From CAYLOP01 sp964385305 (GTDB lineage Bacteria; Chloroflexota; Anaerolineae; Anaerolineales; E44-bin32), in NCBI GenBank assembly GCA_964385305.1, contig CAYLOP010000005.1, positions 1 through 58,166 of the forward strand: a DNA stretch of 58,166 bases, written 5' to 3'. This document shows, piece by piece, positions 7,680-16,071 of this stretch. The notes below the pieces were generated by a model. The model saw only the letters and a program-made list of their open reading frames with translations. It was not told the origin of the DNA and did not search any database. The translations under genes were made by a program, and so were the position numbers. Every line of letters begins with the position of its first letter. Within the stretch, counting starts at the first letter, position 1.

Positions 7680-8597
7680 ATGATCAAGACGGAACAATTA
7701 TGTAAGCGGTTTGGAGAAACGCTGGCTGTTGATCGCTTGAGTCTGGAGGTGCAGGCTGGTGAGGTGTTCGGTTTTCTGGGCCCCAACGGTGCCGGGAAAA
7801 CAACCACCCTGCGGATGTTGGCGGCCTTGATCGCGCCAAGCTCGGGTCGGGCGGAGGTGGCGGGGTACGTCTTAGGGCAAGCGGATGGTGAGATCCGGCG
7901 AAGGGTCGGGATCCTCACTGAATCACCGGGCCTGTATGACCGGCTCAGCGCAGAGCGCAACCTTGATTTCTTTGCTCGCCTGTATGAGGTTGAGAAGGTG
8001 GAGGAGCAGGTCGAACGCTATTTGCGCATGTTGGGCTTGTGGGACCGACGTCACGAAGAGGCTGGTGCGTTCTCGAAGGGGATGCGGCAAAAATTAGCGA
8101 TTGCACGTGCGCTGCTTCATGAACCGCAGGTCCTCTTCCTGGATGAGCCCACAAGTGGGCTCGATCCTGAGGCGGCGCGGTTGGTGCGCGATTTCATCGC
8201 GGAATTAAAACGGGAAGGGCGCACAATTTTTCTTTGCACACACAACTTGGACGAGGCGGATCGTTTATGCGACCGTGTGGCTGTAATAAACACGCGTTTG
8301 CTCGCGCTCGATTCCCCCACCGCTCTGCGGCGTCAGATGTTCCAGCGCACCGTGGTCTTCCACCTGCGCGAAGTGGACGCGGATTATTTGAGGCTGCTTC
8401 AAGGCATGCCGTCCGTGCGCTCTGCCCGAGTGCTCGATAACAAACTGGTGGTGGGGCTCGATGATCCGGAAGTGCACAATCCAAAGATCGTGCGAGCCCT
8501 GGTTGATGCTGGTGCGGATGTCCAATTCGTTGGTGAGGTGAGAAGGTCCTTGGAGGATATCTATATGGTGCTGCTTGAGCGGGCGCAGGAATCCTAG
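7680..8597 (+). CDS. ABC-2 type exporter ATP-binding protein
   Basis: A 305-residue nucleotide-binding subunit of an ABC-2 (DrrA/CcmA/NatA-like) exporter. Walker A GPNGAGKT is at about 34-41, the signature FSKGMRQK at 131-138, Walker B VLFLDEPTSGLD at 151-162 and the H-loop CTHNLDEAD at 186-194. The C-terminal 90 residues form the accessory region typical of drug or sodium exporters. The start follows GAGGTAAGG. The cognate permease is encoded 126 bases downstream. The cargo is not evident. Confidence 0.95.
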   Translation: MIKTEQLCKRFGETLAVDRLSLEVQAGEVFGFLGPNGAGKTTTLRMLAALIAPSSGRAEVAGYVLGQADGEIRRRVGILTESPGLYDRLSAERNLDFFARLYEVEKVEEQVERYLRMLGLWDRRHEEAGAFSKGMRQKLAIARALLHEPQVLFLDEPTSGLDPEAARLVRDFIAELKREGRTIFLCTHNLDEADRLCDRVAVINTRLLALDSPTALRRQMFQRTVVFHLREVDADYLRLLQGMPSVRSARVLDNKLVVGLDDPEVHNPKIVRALVDAGADVQFVGEVRRSLEDIYMVLLERAQES

Positions 8598-8723
8598 TAC
8601 GCAGCGGTTCCTGCGATATTTCGGTGGAAGCCAAGTACAATTGTGTGTGCGTCATGATCCATTAAGTACTAAACATAAGAGTGAATTTCGCCCTTATAAC
8701 TGTGAAAAGGGAACGAGATTGAC

Positions 8724-9521
8724 GTGAAAACACAAAAGATGTGGATTGTAGCCCGCAAAGAATGGGCTGAGGTATTTAAGAACCGCATGGTTCTCTTTAC
8801 AGTCGCCTTCCTGCCACTCATGATAACGGCCCTGCCCCTCATCATGCTTTTCGTCACCAATTCGTCGTCAGATCTCGGCGAGCTAACATCGGCGGATATC
8901 CCAGGGAATATCGACATGCTGTGTGGGGATCTAAGCGGCGCAGCCTGCGGCCAGTATTTCATTTTAAGTGAGTTCATGCTGCTGTTTATGATTTTGCCCC
9001 TGGCGATCCCCATCACGATCGCTTCCTATAGCATCGTTGGGGAGAAGACAACACGCACGCTGGAACCGGTACTTGCTACGCCGATTACCACTTTGGAGTT
9101 ACTGATCGGGAAGGCGATCGCTGCAGTTGGACCCGCAATTGCGGCAACATGGATGGGATTTGGCGTATTCGTGTTGGGGGTGAAGTTGTTGACCGCAAGC
9201 GCCGATGTTGTCGCCCGTCTGTTCAGCCCACTATGGCTCTTGGCGATCTTCCTTGTCGGCCCGCTGCTCGCCATTGGTGCGGTGAGTGTGGCTGTGATGG
9301 TTTCGTCGCGGGCGACGGATCCACGCGCGGCGGAACAACTATCCATGCTGGTCATTTTGCCCTTGCTGGGCATTTTCTTTGGACAGGTGACAGGTCTGTT
9401 CTTCCTCAATGAACAGTTGATCCTCTGGATGGCGCTGGCTTTGATCGTGGTCGATATTGGTCTTTTTGCATTCGCCACGAGCCTGTTTCAGCGCGAAACC
9501 ATCCTCACACGTTGGAAATGA
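8724..9521 (+). CDS. ABC-2 type exporter permease
   Basis: A 265-residue membrane protein with six hydrophobic segments, starting at a GTG. The stretch IVGEKTTRTLEPVLATPITTLELLIGK is the classic ABC-2 permease signature (NatB-like, about residues 100-126; read in short pieces). A roughly 45-residue external loop follows the first helix. Its stop overlaps the start of the next gene in an ATGA. It should pair with the ATP-binding protein just upstream. The exported substrate is unknown. Confidence 0.92.
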   Translation: MKTQKMWIVARKEWAEVFKNRMVLFTVAFLPLMITALPLIMLFVTNSSSDLGELTSADIPGNIDMLCGDLSGAACGQYFILSEFMLLFMILPLAIPITIASYSIVGEKTTRTLEPVLATPITTLELLIGKAIAAVGPAIAATWMGFGVFVLGVKLLTASADVVARLFSPLWLLAIFLVGPLLAIGAVSVAVMVSSRATDPRAAEQLSMLVILPLLGIFFGQVTGLFFLNEQLILWMALALIVVDIGLFAFATSLFQRETILTRWK

Positions 9522-10279
9522 TCCCGGAGATTGATGTGAGGCGAGCATCTTTGGCTGCATTTTTTATCGTATTGCTTGCTGTCATCCCAGCCGCTGCGCA
9601 AGAAGAGAATCCGCCGTTGACCCTGAGTTTGCGTAAGGAATTTGGTTTTCGAGGTGGCAATCAAATCCAAGGAAGGTTTAGCATTCATGTCGCCGGGCCA
9701 GAGGATATCGTGCGTGTGCTGTACCTCATCGATGATCAGGTGGTTGGTGAGAGCGATCAAGAGCCATTTGATTTCTCCTTCAATACTGGAATATATTCTC
9801 TTGGTCAACATGTGCTGCAGGCGAAAGGTATCACCGCTGGTGGAATGACAATAACAAGCGAACCGCGCGTTTTGGAATTCATCAGTGCGGAGGCAGGAGC
9901 GCTTACTGCGGTAAAGATCATCTTGCCTCTCCTGGCCGGCATCGCAGCGGTGATGGTATTGGCTGCGCTCGTAACAGGATCATTTGGGAGGAGAAGCGGG
10001 GCGAGCCATCCGGGCGAATATGGGATCGCGGGGGGAGCCGTGTGCCCAAAATGCGGGTTGCCGTTTTCTCGCCATGGTTTTTCACCGAATGTGGTCGTGG
10101 GAAAATTGGAGCGTTGCCCACATTGCAACCGGTGGTCGATTGTGCGTCGAGCCATACCAGAGGCGTTGGAACTTGCGGAAACGAAGCTGGCGGCAGAAAA
10201 CGCCTCCGGCTTGTGGGAACCTGAGAGCGATGAAGCGCGTCTGGCACGCCAGATTGAGGAATCGCGCTTTGAGGACTGA
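9518..10279 (+). CDS. Exported/membrane protein with C-terminal zinc ribbon
   Basis: A 253-residue protein coupled to the ABC permease by an ATGA overlap. It has a signal peptide ending near VIPAAAQ, an extracellular Ig-like beta region of about 110 residues (VRVLYLIDDQVVG...PFDFSFNTG), one transmembrane helix (about 130-155) and a cytoplasmic tail with CPKC and CPHC knuckles forming a zinc ribbon. The order suggests a signal-anchored protein linking an outside domain to a metal-binding tail. No family name is recognised. Position makes it a likely accessory protein of the exporter. Confidence 0.8.
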   Translation: MIPEIDVRRASLAAFFIVLLAVIPAAAQEENPPLTLSLRKEFGFRGGNQIQGRFSIHVAGPEDIVRVLYLIDDQVVGESDQEPFDFSFNTGIYSLGQHVLQAKGITAGGMTITSEPRVLEFISAEAGALTAVKIILPLLAGIAAVMVLAALVTGSFGRRSGASHPGEYGIAGGAVCPKCGLPFSRHGFSPNVVVGKLERCPHCNRWSIVRRAIPEALELAETKLAAENASGLWEPESDEARLARQIEESRFED

Positions 10280-10293
10280 CGCCTCGTAGGCAT

Positions 10294-10321
10294 GATGGGA
10301 TTGTGTTATAGTCGTCCCATC
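10294..10321. promoter_or_regulatory. Inverted repeat around a -10-like element
   Basis: GATGGGA (10294-10300) and TCCCATC (10315-10321) are perfect inverted arms around a TTATAGT, which could be a -10 box for the gene at 10342. The layout could be an operator or a small terminator-like hairpin for the preceding gene. Confidence 0.35.
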
Positions 10322-10341
10322 CTCGAAAGTAGGAGGCGACT

Positions 10342-10956
10342 ATGGAATCTCAAGGCAGCGACCCCCGGCGCGAGGTGCCCCGCACTCGTTCTTCATCAGA
10401 GCGCAAAACCCCCATGCGCTATCGTCTGACGAATCCAAAACGAGACTTCCAAATAGAGAAAGGTTGGAAAGCGGTTGGAGCACTCTCGCTGGTGCTCAAT
10501 GTGTTGTTGATTATGGGCTTGATCGGGATCGGGCGCAGTCAGGGACGTTCGAACGAATCATTGACCACCTTGGTTGGCAATTTGCGTGATGGATACTCGA
10601 CCTTGCTGTCGGCCGACCTTACGATGGAGGTCGGTATAAACCAGGAGATCCCCTTGGAATTGGACCTTCCGTTGAAGAAGGACACTATCGTAACCCTGAC
10701 AGAACAAACAAGCGTCGAAGGCGCATTGATTACCATTCAAACATCCAACTTCCAGGTTTATAATGCACCTGCCGTAGTTGTTTTACCTCCGGGTACTCGT
10801 TTGCCGGTCGCGCTGGACACGAGCGTCCCGCTGCATACGACCATCCCGATCGAGTTTGAAGTCCCTGTGCGACTCGCGATCGAAAAAAGCGATTTGGGGC
10901 CTGCATTTGAGGCGCTCATAAAGGACTTAGATGCACTCAGTAGCGTCATGCCATAA
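10342..10956 (+). CDS. Single-pass membrane protein of unknown function
   Basis: A 204-residue protein with a strong AGGAGG ribosome binding site. A basic, Ser/Arg-rich N-terminus (about 45 residues) is followed by one transmembrane helix (about 47-68) and an external region rich in strands. That region repeats a theme of hydrophobic and acidic pairs with proline (IPLELDLPL, LPVALDTSVPL, IPIEFEVPVRL), which suggests a beta-rich repeat. No known family is recognised. It may be the last gene of the exporter group, although an inverted repeat separates it. Confidence 0.7.
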   Translation: MESQGSDPRREVPRTRSSSERKTPMRYRLTNPKRDFQIEKGWKAVGALSLVLNVLLIMGLIGIGRSQGRSNESLTTLVGNLRDGYSTLLSADLTMEVGINQEIPLELDLPLKKDTIVTLTEQTSVEGALITIQTSNFQVYNAPAVVVLPPGTRLPVALDTSVPLHTTIPIEFEVPVRLAIEKSDLGPAFEALIKDLDALSSVMP

Positions 10957-10986
10957 TCATTGGGATGCAGTTTTGCCCTTATGGCA
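10949..10986. repeat. Inverted repeat after the membrane-protein gene
   Basis: TGCCATAA at 10949-10956 and TTATGGCA at 10979-10986 are perfect 8-base arms with a 22-base loop. The left arm includes the stop codon of the preceding gene. A weak terminator or mRNA end structure is possible. Confidence 0.3.
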
Positions 10987-11070
10987 ATGCATGTGGGACT
11001 TCTCCGGCATATTCGAGATTACTTAACAGCATTTAAAGGCCTGAACATCTTGAAGGTAAGGTGAAATCTT

Positions 11071-11970
11071 GTGAACGAAGATCGGCCTCTAATATGTGAT
11101 TATGAGGGCTCCGACTATCAAGAACGTTTCTGGGATTGCGGTGAGCGCGCATACGAAGATCGAGTCGAGGCCATTGCGCTGCATCGACTTCTGCCTCCTG
11201 GAGGGAGGAGATTGTTGGAGGTGGGAGCGGGGGCCGGGCGAAACACAGAACGCTATGCGAATTTCGAGCAAATTGCCCTGCTGGATTACTCGCGCACACA
11301 ACTCGCAATGGCGAGAGACCGGTTAGGGGATAATGGTCAATATCTCTATGTGGCGGGAGATGTGTATCGTTTGCCCTTTGCGCCGGGCATCTTTGATGCT
11401 TCAACGATGATCCGTACCCTTCACCATATGGCGGAGCCCCTAGATGCTCTCCAGGAAGTTCACCAGGTACTGGAGCTAGGGGCGATCTTCATTCTTGAAT
11501 ATGCCAACAAGCGCAACTTGAAAGCGATTGCCCGTTGGTTGCTTCGGCGACAGGCTTGGAGCCCCTTTGACCACAATCAAGTCGAGTTCGCACCGCTTAA
11601 TTTCGACTTCCATCCGGCAGCCATACGAAAGATGCTGGCCAAGTCTGGCTTTGACATCTCTCGTCAGCTGACGGTCTCGCATTTCCGGCTTGGTCTCCTT
11701 AAACGACGTGTACCGCTCGATCTCCTTGTGACTCTGGATTCTGTGCTCCAATGGAGCGGTGGGCTTTTCCAATTTACGCCCAGCGTGTTTGTTCGCTCAA
11801 TTGCGACAGGCGAGGGTAAGAGTGTCGTAGAAGGAGCATTTTGGCGATGCCCGGTTTGTCGCTCACTGGATATGAAGCAAGGGGAAGAAGGTGTTCGCTG
11901 TTATGGGTGTGGGCGTCTATGGTCGGTACGCGATGGTATTTACGATTTCAAGGAAGCCCCCGAAGAATAA
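11071..11970 (+). CDS. Class I SAM methyltransferase fused to a Trm112-like zinc ribbon
   Basis: A 299-residue protein starting at a GTG after AAGGTGA. Residues about 25-200 form a UbiE-like class I methyltransferase with motif I LLEVGAGAGRN at 48-58, an acidic LLDYS after strand 2 and a conserved LPFAPGIFDA. The C-terminal 45 residues carry Cys260, Cys263, Cys277 and Cys280 (CPVC and CYGC) followed by VRDGIYDF, which is the Trm112/YcaR zinc-binding signature. In cells Trm112 proteins activate methyltransferases as separate subunits, so the fusion suggests a built-in activator. The substrate is unknown. Confidence 0.85.
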   Translation: MNEDRPLICDYEGSDYQERFWDCGERAYEDRVEAIALHRLLPPGGRRLLEVGAGAGRNTERYANFEQIALLDYSRTQLAMARDRLGDNGQYLYVAGDVYRLPFAPGIFDASTMIRTLHHMAEPLDALQEVHQVLELGAIFILEYANKRNLKAIARWLLRRQAWSPFDHNQVEFAPLNFDFHPAAIRKMLAKSGFDISRQLTVSHFRLGLLKRRVPLDLLVTLDSVLQWSGGLFQFTPSVFVRSIATGEGKSVVEGAFWRCPVCRSLDMKQGEEGVRCYGCGRLWSVRDGIYDFKEAPEE

Positions 11971-12271
11971 TCGTCGATGGGTTGACCGGCTCCTGACAAT
12001 TCAAAACCGAAGCAAGGTTGGTCCACCTATACAATTAACCTGGGCTGGGAATTAACCGAGGACGAGGGGGATGCATTCGTGAATAAGCATCTTCCATTGC
12101 GCAGAGGATGTGCGTAGATTGCTGGCAAGTCTTCATTCTCGCGATCACTGAAAAAATGCGCTCATTGCACGCCGCCAACATTTGTGCAGCGTCTTGAAAT
12201 GTACGATCTTGTGCGCGACGACTTACGGATTCAAGCGTATATATAAGTGAATACTCGAGGGAGGTTATGGT
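11971..12271. other. 301-base intergenic region, no gene seen
   Basis: No frame with a convincing start or family pattern is present. Near the right end a GAGGGAGG ribosome binding site serves the next gene. Its promoter probably lies here, but I see no clear -35/-10 pair. Confidence 0.5.
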
Positions 12272-12784
12272 ATGGATACAAGAGCTCGATCTAGTTTAGC
12301 GGGTGGATTAGTGCTTATTTTGCTTGGAGTTGCATTCTTGGTCGCACAGGTTATGCCCGAGCAGTTTGCATGGCTTAATCCTGAGAGAAACTGGCCGCTT
12401 ATTATCATCGGTGTTGGTTTGCTTCTTCTTATCATTGGACTACTGACCGGGGCGCCCGCAATGGCAGTCCCAGCCTGCATCGTTGGCGGCATAGGTGGGA
12501 TCCTCTACGTGCAAAACGCAACCGGAAATTGGGAGAGTTGGTCTTATGCCTGGACGCTGATCCCCGGCTTTGTCGGTGTTGGGGTGATGCTTTCTGGTTT
12601 GCTCAGTGGTCAGGGAAGCAAAGCCATACAGGAGGGCGGGGGCTCGATTCTCGTCAGCCTGGTTTTATTTGCAATATTCGGATCTCTTTTTGGAGCTGCT
12701 GACTTTGCCATTCCCATTTGGCCGGTTATGCTGATCGCAGTGGGTGTGATCATGCTCATCCGTGCGATCGTCCGATCGCGCTAG
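12272..12784 (+). CDS. LiaI/LiaF-like (DUF5668-type) membrane protein
   Basis: A 170-residue protein with five to six transmembrane segments. The opening GGLVLILLGVAFLVAQ and the later WPLIIIGVGLLLLI and IWPVMLIAVGVIMLIRA are the paired-helix pattern shared by LiaI, LiaF N-termini and DUF5668 proteins. Here that unit occurs at both ends. It has no extracellular sensor domain. It is the first of five related genes in a row, so a role in envelope-stress sensing or buffering is inferred from context only. Confidence 0.75.
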   Translation: MDTRARSSLAGGLVLILLGVAFLVAQVMPEQFAWLNPERNWPLIIIGVGLLLLIIGLLTGAPAMAVPACIVGGIGGILYVQNATGNWESWSYAWTLIPGFVGVGVMLSGLLSGQGSKAIQEGGGSILVSLVLFAIFGSLFGAADFAIPIWPVMLIAVGVIMLIRAIVRSR

Positions 12785-12996
12785 TTGTCTGTTGGGATGT
12801 CTTCGAGTGAGTTTGACGTTGCCGGGTTTCCGGATTGACTCGAAGGAATGGACGCGATTCGTGAGTTCCTCTTGACTTATATGGTTGATCTCTAAGTGGA
12901 ATCTGGCGCTTCCGTTCTGCAATATCGTGATGAACTCTGCCCGGGAATAAGATTCGAAGTCAACTCACGTCGAAGGGCTTACTGGGAGGTGTAAGG

Positions 12997-13800
12997 ATGA
13001 GACGAGGTCAATGGTTCTGGGGGTTTGCATTCATTGCGGCGGGCATATTGTTCCTGCTTGAAAGCCTGGGGTACTTAGAGGGAGTCAGTGCGTGGAGTCT
13101 GATTTGGCCACTTGCACTCATAATCCTTGGATTTTCCTCGCTGTATGGCGCCTTCTTTGGGCGCCGCGCTCTCGGGACGGAGCAGTACGCAGTGCCTCTA
13201 GAAGGTGCCCGGCGAGCAAAACTTAATATGCATTATGGCGCAGGAAAACTTCGTCTGGGTGCTGGCACAGGTGTGGGTGAAATGCTGGATGGATCTTTCC
13301 GGGGAGGCATCTTGGTTCAGTCGAAGCACGAGGGGGATGTGCTCTCGATCGATATGCACCATCCAAGGCGATTAGGTTTCATCTCACCTTGGAACTGGGG
13401 ACCAGGCGCAACCCTGGATTGGAATGTCAACCTGAATGAAAATATCCCCTTGGAACTCTCTATGGATACCGGCGCTTGCGATGCCGTGCTCGATCTGCGC
13501 GAGCTGCAAGTGACTGACCTCAACGTGAACACCGGCGCCAGTTCAACGACGATTCACATGCCTGGCAAGGTCGACTACACCAAAGCGCATATCAAGTCGG
13601 GCGCGGCGTCGATGATTGTGGTCCTGCCGGAGCATGTCGCTGCGCACATTCAAGTTGAAGGCGCACTAGCTGGAGTACAGGTTGACACCACGCGTTTTAA
13701 GAGAAGCGGCAAGGTGTATCGATCGGCGAACTATGAGGCGGCTGATCGCAAGGCTGAGATTACGATCGATGCCAGTGTGGGGTCGCTGGTTATCCGTTAG
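12997..13800 (+). CDS. LiaF-type protein: DUF5668 membrane anchor plus toast-rack domain
   Basis: A 267-residue protein with GGGAGGTG upstream. Residues 1-55 hold two helices (WGFAFIAAGILFLLESLG, then IWPLALIILGFSSLYG). The remainder is a repetitive beta region ending in YRSANYEAADRKAEITIDASVGSLVIR, the closing turn of LiaF C-terminal/toast-rack domains (DUF4097/DUF2154-like). In Bacillus LiaF inhibits the LiaS kinase of the envelope-stress response, but no LiaSR pair is encoded here. It belongs to the five-gene cluster at 12.3-16.0 kb. Confidence 0.82.
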   Translation: MRRGQWFWGFAFIAAGILFLLESLGYLEGVSAWSLIWPLALIILGFSSLYGAFFGRRALGTEQYAVPLEGARRAKLNMHYGAGKLRLGAGTGVGEMLDGSFRGGILVQSKHEGDVLSIDMHHPRRLGFISPWNWGPGATLDWNVNLNENIPLELSMDTGACDAVLDLRELQVTDLNVNTGASSTTIHMPGKVDYTKAHIKSGAASMIVVLPEHVAAHIQVEGALAGVQVDTTRFKRSGKVYRSANYEAADRKAEITIDASVGSLVIR

Positions 13801-13886
13801 GTGAAATCATAGGTTTTGATCAGCTTTGGGCTATGTGACACACTGATAAACAAGTGCGCATTATGCGTGGTTTAATGGAGGAGAAC

Positions 13887-14534
13887 ATGAAGAAAATACA
13901 AATGAGTTCTGTGCTCGGTTTGTTGATGATCGGAGCGGGAATCCTCTTCTTGTTACAAAGCCTTGGGTATCTCCAAGGCGCAGGAGGGTTATTCTGGGCG
14001 CTCGTTTTTGCCGCAGCAGGCGGGATTTTTCTGTATGTGTTTTTCACGAATCGTGAGCAGTGGTGGGCGCTCATTCCTGGCCTATCGCTCATTGGTTTGG
14101 GAGGACTGATCGCCCTGGATACATATGCTCCGCGCTGGAGCGATCCGTTGGGCGTCGTGTTATTCATGGGCTTCATCGGGCTGAGCTTCTGGGGCATCTT
14201 TCTCAACCAACGTGAACAATGGTGGGCGATCATCCCGGGCGGAGTCCTGATAACCGTCGCTGCCTTTCTCGCCATGGAGGCCTTTATCCCGGGCGAAGGG
14301 ATCGTCGGGATCTTCTTCATCGGTCTCGGCCTGACTTTCGTATTGGTGGCCTACCTGCCGAAGCCGGAGGGACAGATGCAATGGGCCCTCATTCCAGCTG
14401 GCATCTTACTCCTTATGGGCGTGGTCTTCTTAGCGACGGCCATCTCGGCCTGGAAGTTCATGGGGCCAGGGATTCTGGTGCTCATCGGCGCATATTTGAT
14501 CGTGCGAGTGCTAACGACCCAGAAAAGCGTATAG
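13887..14534 (+). CDS. Polytopic membrane protein with three REQWWALIPG-type repeats
   Basis: A 215-residue protein; the ATG at 13887 follows GGAGGAG, and an upstream GTG at 13854 is rejected. Two helices of DUF5668 type (LGLLMIGAGILFLLQSLG) are followed by three units, each opening with a short polar loop and WALIPG: NREQWWALIPG, QREQWWAIIPG and QMQWALIPAG. Each is followed by a glycine-rich helix pair. This looks like internal duplication of a two-helix hairpin. Function is unknown; it is embedded in the LiaF/PspC cluster. Confidence 0.8.
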   Translation: MKKIQMSSVLGLLMIGAGILFLLQSLGYLQGAGGLFWALVFAAAGGIFLYVFFTNREQWWALIPGLSLIGLGGLIALDTYAPRWSDPLGVVLFMGFIGLSFWGIFLNQREQWWAIIPGGVLITVAAFLAMEAFIPGEGIVGIFFIGLGLTFVLVAYLPKPEGQMQWALIPAGILLLMGVVFLATAISAWKFMGPGILVLIGAYLIVRVLTTQKSV

Positions 14535-14602
14535 CCAGAGGCAAATGACATAACTTAAGAAATCTACTGCGAGGCAGGCATTTCTTTGTAGGAGCAATTC
14601 AA

Positions 14603-15067
14603 ATGGAACGAAAAAGGCTCGTTCGTAGCGGTAGTGATCGGATGGTCGGCGGCGTTTGCGGCGGGCTGGGAGCGTATCTTGGCGTCGATCCTACCTTCAT
14701 CCGTTTGTTCTTTGTTTTCCTCGTCTTCGCGGAAGGAGCGGGATTCCTGCTCTACATGATCCTATGGGTTGTGCTTCCGCCTGAAAACAGGGTTGGTGAA
14801 TATAACTTCGAAGATACTGTTCGCGACGGCGCGAAGGAAATTGCCGCGCGGGCGCGCGAGATCGGTAAGGATCTTCCAGAAGCCATGAGGGTTTCTGGAT
14901 CACAGGCGGGTTTGTTCCTCGGAGCGGCGCTCATCTTGCTTGGAGCGTTCTATCTTCTGGAAAACCTGCACTTAGCTTGGTTTATTTGGGTGAAATCGTT
15001 GTTTTGGCCGGTTCTCTTGATTGCAGCCGGCGCATTACTGCTCATACAGCGCGTACGAGGAGAGTAA
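14603..15067 (+). CDS. PspC domain protein with DUF5668-like tail
   Basis: A 154-residue protein. Residues 1-60 are a PspC domain (RLVRSGSDRMVGGVCGGLGAYLGVD, quoted in part: GGVCGGLGAYLG), with the typical IRLFFVFLVF and ILWVVLPPE. A helical linker follows, then two helices (GLFLGAALILLGAFYLL and FWPVLLIAAGALLLIQ) of the LiaF-anchor type. In phage-shock systems PspC senses membrane stress. Here it ends 1 base before the next gene's start, so the two are coupled. No PspA or PspF is seen nearby. Confidence 0.88.
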   Translation: MERKRLVRSGSDRMVGGVCGGLGAYLGVDPTFIRLFFVFLVFAEGAGFLLYMILWVVLPPENRVGEYNFEDTVRDGAKEIAARAREIGKDLPEAMRVSGSQAGLFLGAALILLGAFYLLENLHLAWFIWVKSLFWPVLLIAAGALLLIQRVRGE

Positions 15068-15068
15068 G

Positions 15069-15968
15069 ATGAATGATAGAAGTCATCGAGGTGGACTGGT
15101 CGGTCCACTCCTGCTCATTGGTATCGGGGTGATCTTTCTATTGCAAAGGATGGATCTGCTAACCATAAACTTTTGGGATTCTATTTTCAGGCTTTGGCCG
15201 ATCCTCTTAATCGCCATCGGAATTGACCTGCTGATCGCCCGCAGGAGTATCTGGGGATCATTGATCGCCCTGATCTTGATTATCGTCGTGATGGTTGGTG
15301 GTGTTTATTTGCTAGGAGTCCAGGCAGGCACTTCGCTTCCCGCAGATGCGTTTCGGGAGTCGCTCGGGCAGGCGACAGAGGCGGAATTGAGCATTAATCC
15401 TGGGATCGGTCTCTTACGCATCCACGCATTAGATGTGGGCGCTAAGGACCTTATTGACGGGCGCATACGGGTGACGAGCCGTGAGAGGTTGACGAAAGAC
15501 GTCGACAGGCAGAACGATGCTGTGAAGATAACGCTGCGGAGCAGCGGCGGGGAGTGGATCCCGGCTGTTGGAGCGTGGGGAGAGGAGCGTCTCTGGGATC
15601 TCGGCCTTCATCCTAGAGTCGCGTGGGATCTTGACCTCGACCTGGGTCTTGGCCGGCACGACCTTCAACTAAGTGGTTTAAACCTGACCTCTCTCAAGCT
15701 CAACATGGGAATTGGGCAGAATACGGTCACCTTGCCCGGAGAAGGTAACTTCAGTGGCAGGATTGAAGGTGCCATCGGTGAAACGGTCTTGATCATTCCG
15801 GAAGGAATGGCGGTACGTCTCCGTTTGAGCACAGGGCTGGCGAGCAGACAAGTGCCGGCCGATTATATCCAGCAGGGCGATGTCTACACCAGCCCAGGCT
15901 TTGAAAGCGCCGATAACCGTGCAGAATTGGAGATACATCAAGCCATTGGTGTTATTCGTGTGCGCTGA
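15069..15968 (+). CDS. LiaF-type protein with C-terminal toast-rack domain
   Basis: A 299-residue protein. The ATG at 15069 has GAGGAGAG upstream; a start at 15021 inside the previous gene is rejected. Three hydrophobic segments (about 8-95) begin LVGPLLLIGIGVIFLLQ and include LWPILLIAIGIDLLI. The extracellular part has a repeated DLDLGLG/LNMGIGQNTVTLPGEG theme and ends FESADNRAELEIHQAIGVIRVR, a LiaF/DUF2154 ending. It is coupled to the PspC gene. Together the five genes form an envelope module without an obvious kinase or regulator. Confidence 0.82.
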   Translation: MNDRSHRGGLVGPLLLIGIGVIFLLQRMDLLTINFWDSIFRLWPILLIAIGIDLLIARRSIWGSLIALILIIVVMVGGVYLLGVQAGTSLPADAFRESLGQATEAELSINPGIGLLRIHALDVGAKDLIDGRIRVTSRERLTKDVDRQNDAVKITLRSSGGEWIPAVGAWGEERLWDLGLHPRVAWDLDLDLGLGRHDLQLSGLNLTSLKLNMGIGQNTVTLPGEGNFSGRIEGAIGETVLIIPEGMAVRLRLSTGLASRQVPADYIQQGDVYTSPGFESADNRAELEIHQAIGVIRVR

Positions 15969-16071
15969 TAAAGGCCGCGATCGACCTCGGACGATAGGGT
16001 AAAAAAACGCTTAAACTTGGCACGGTGTATGCCGCGATTGCACGTGATGAACGTACGGAAAGGCGGTGTTG

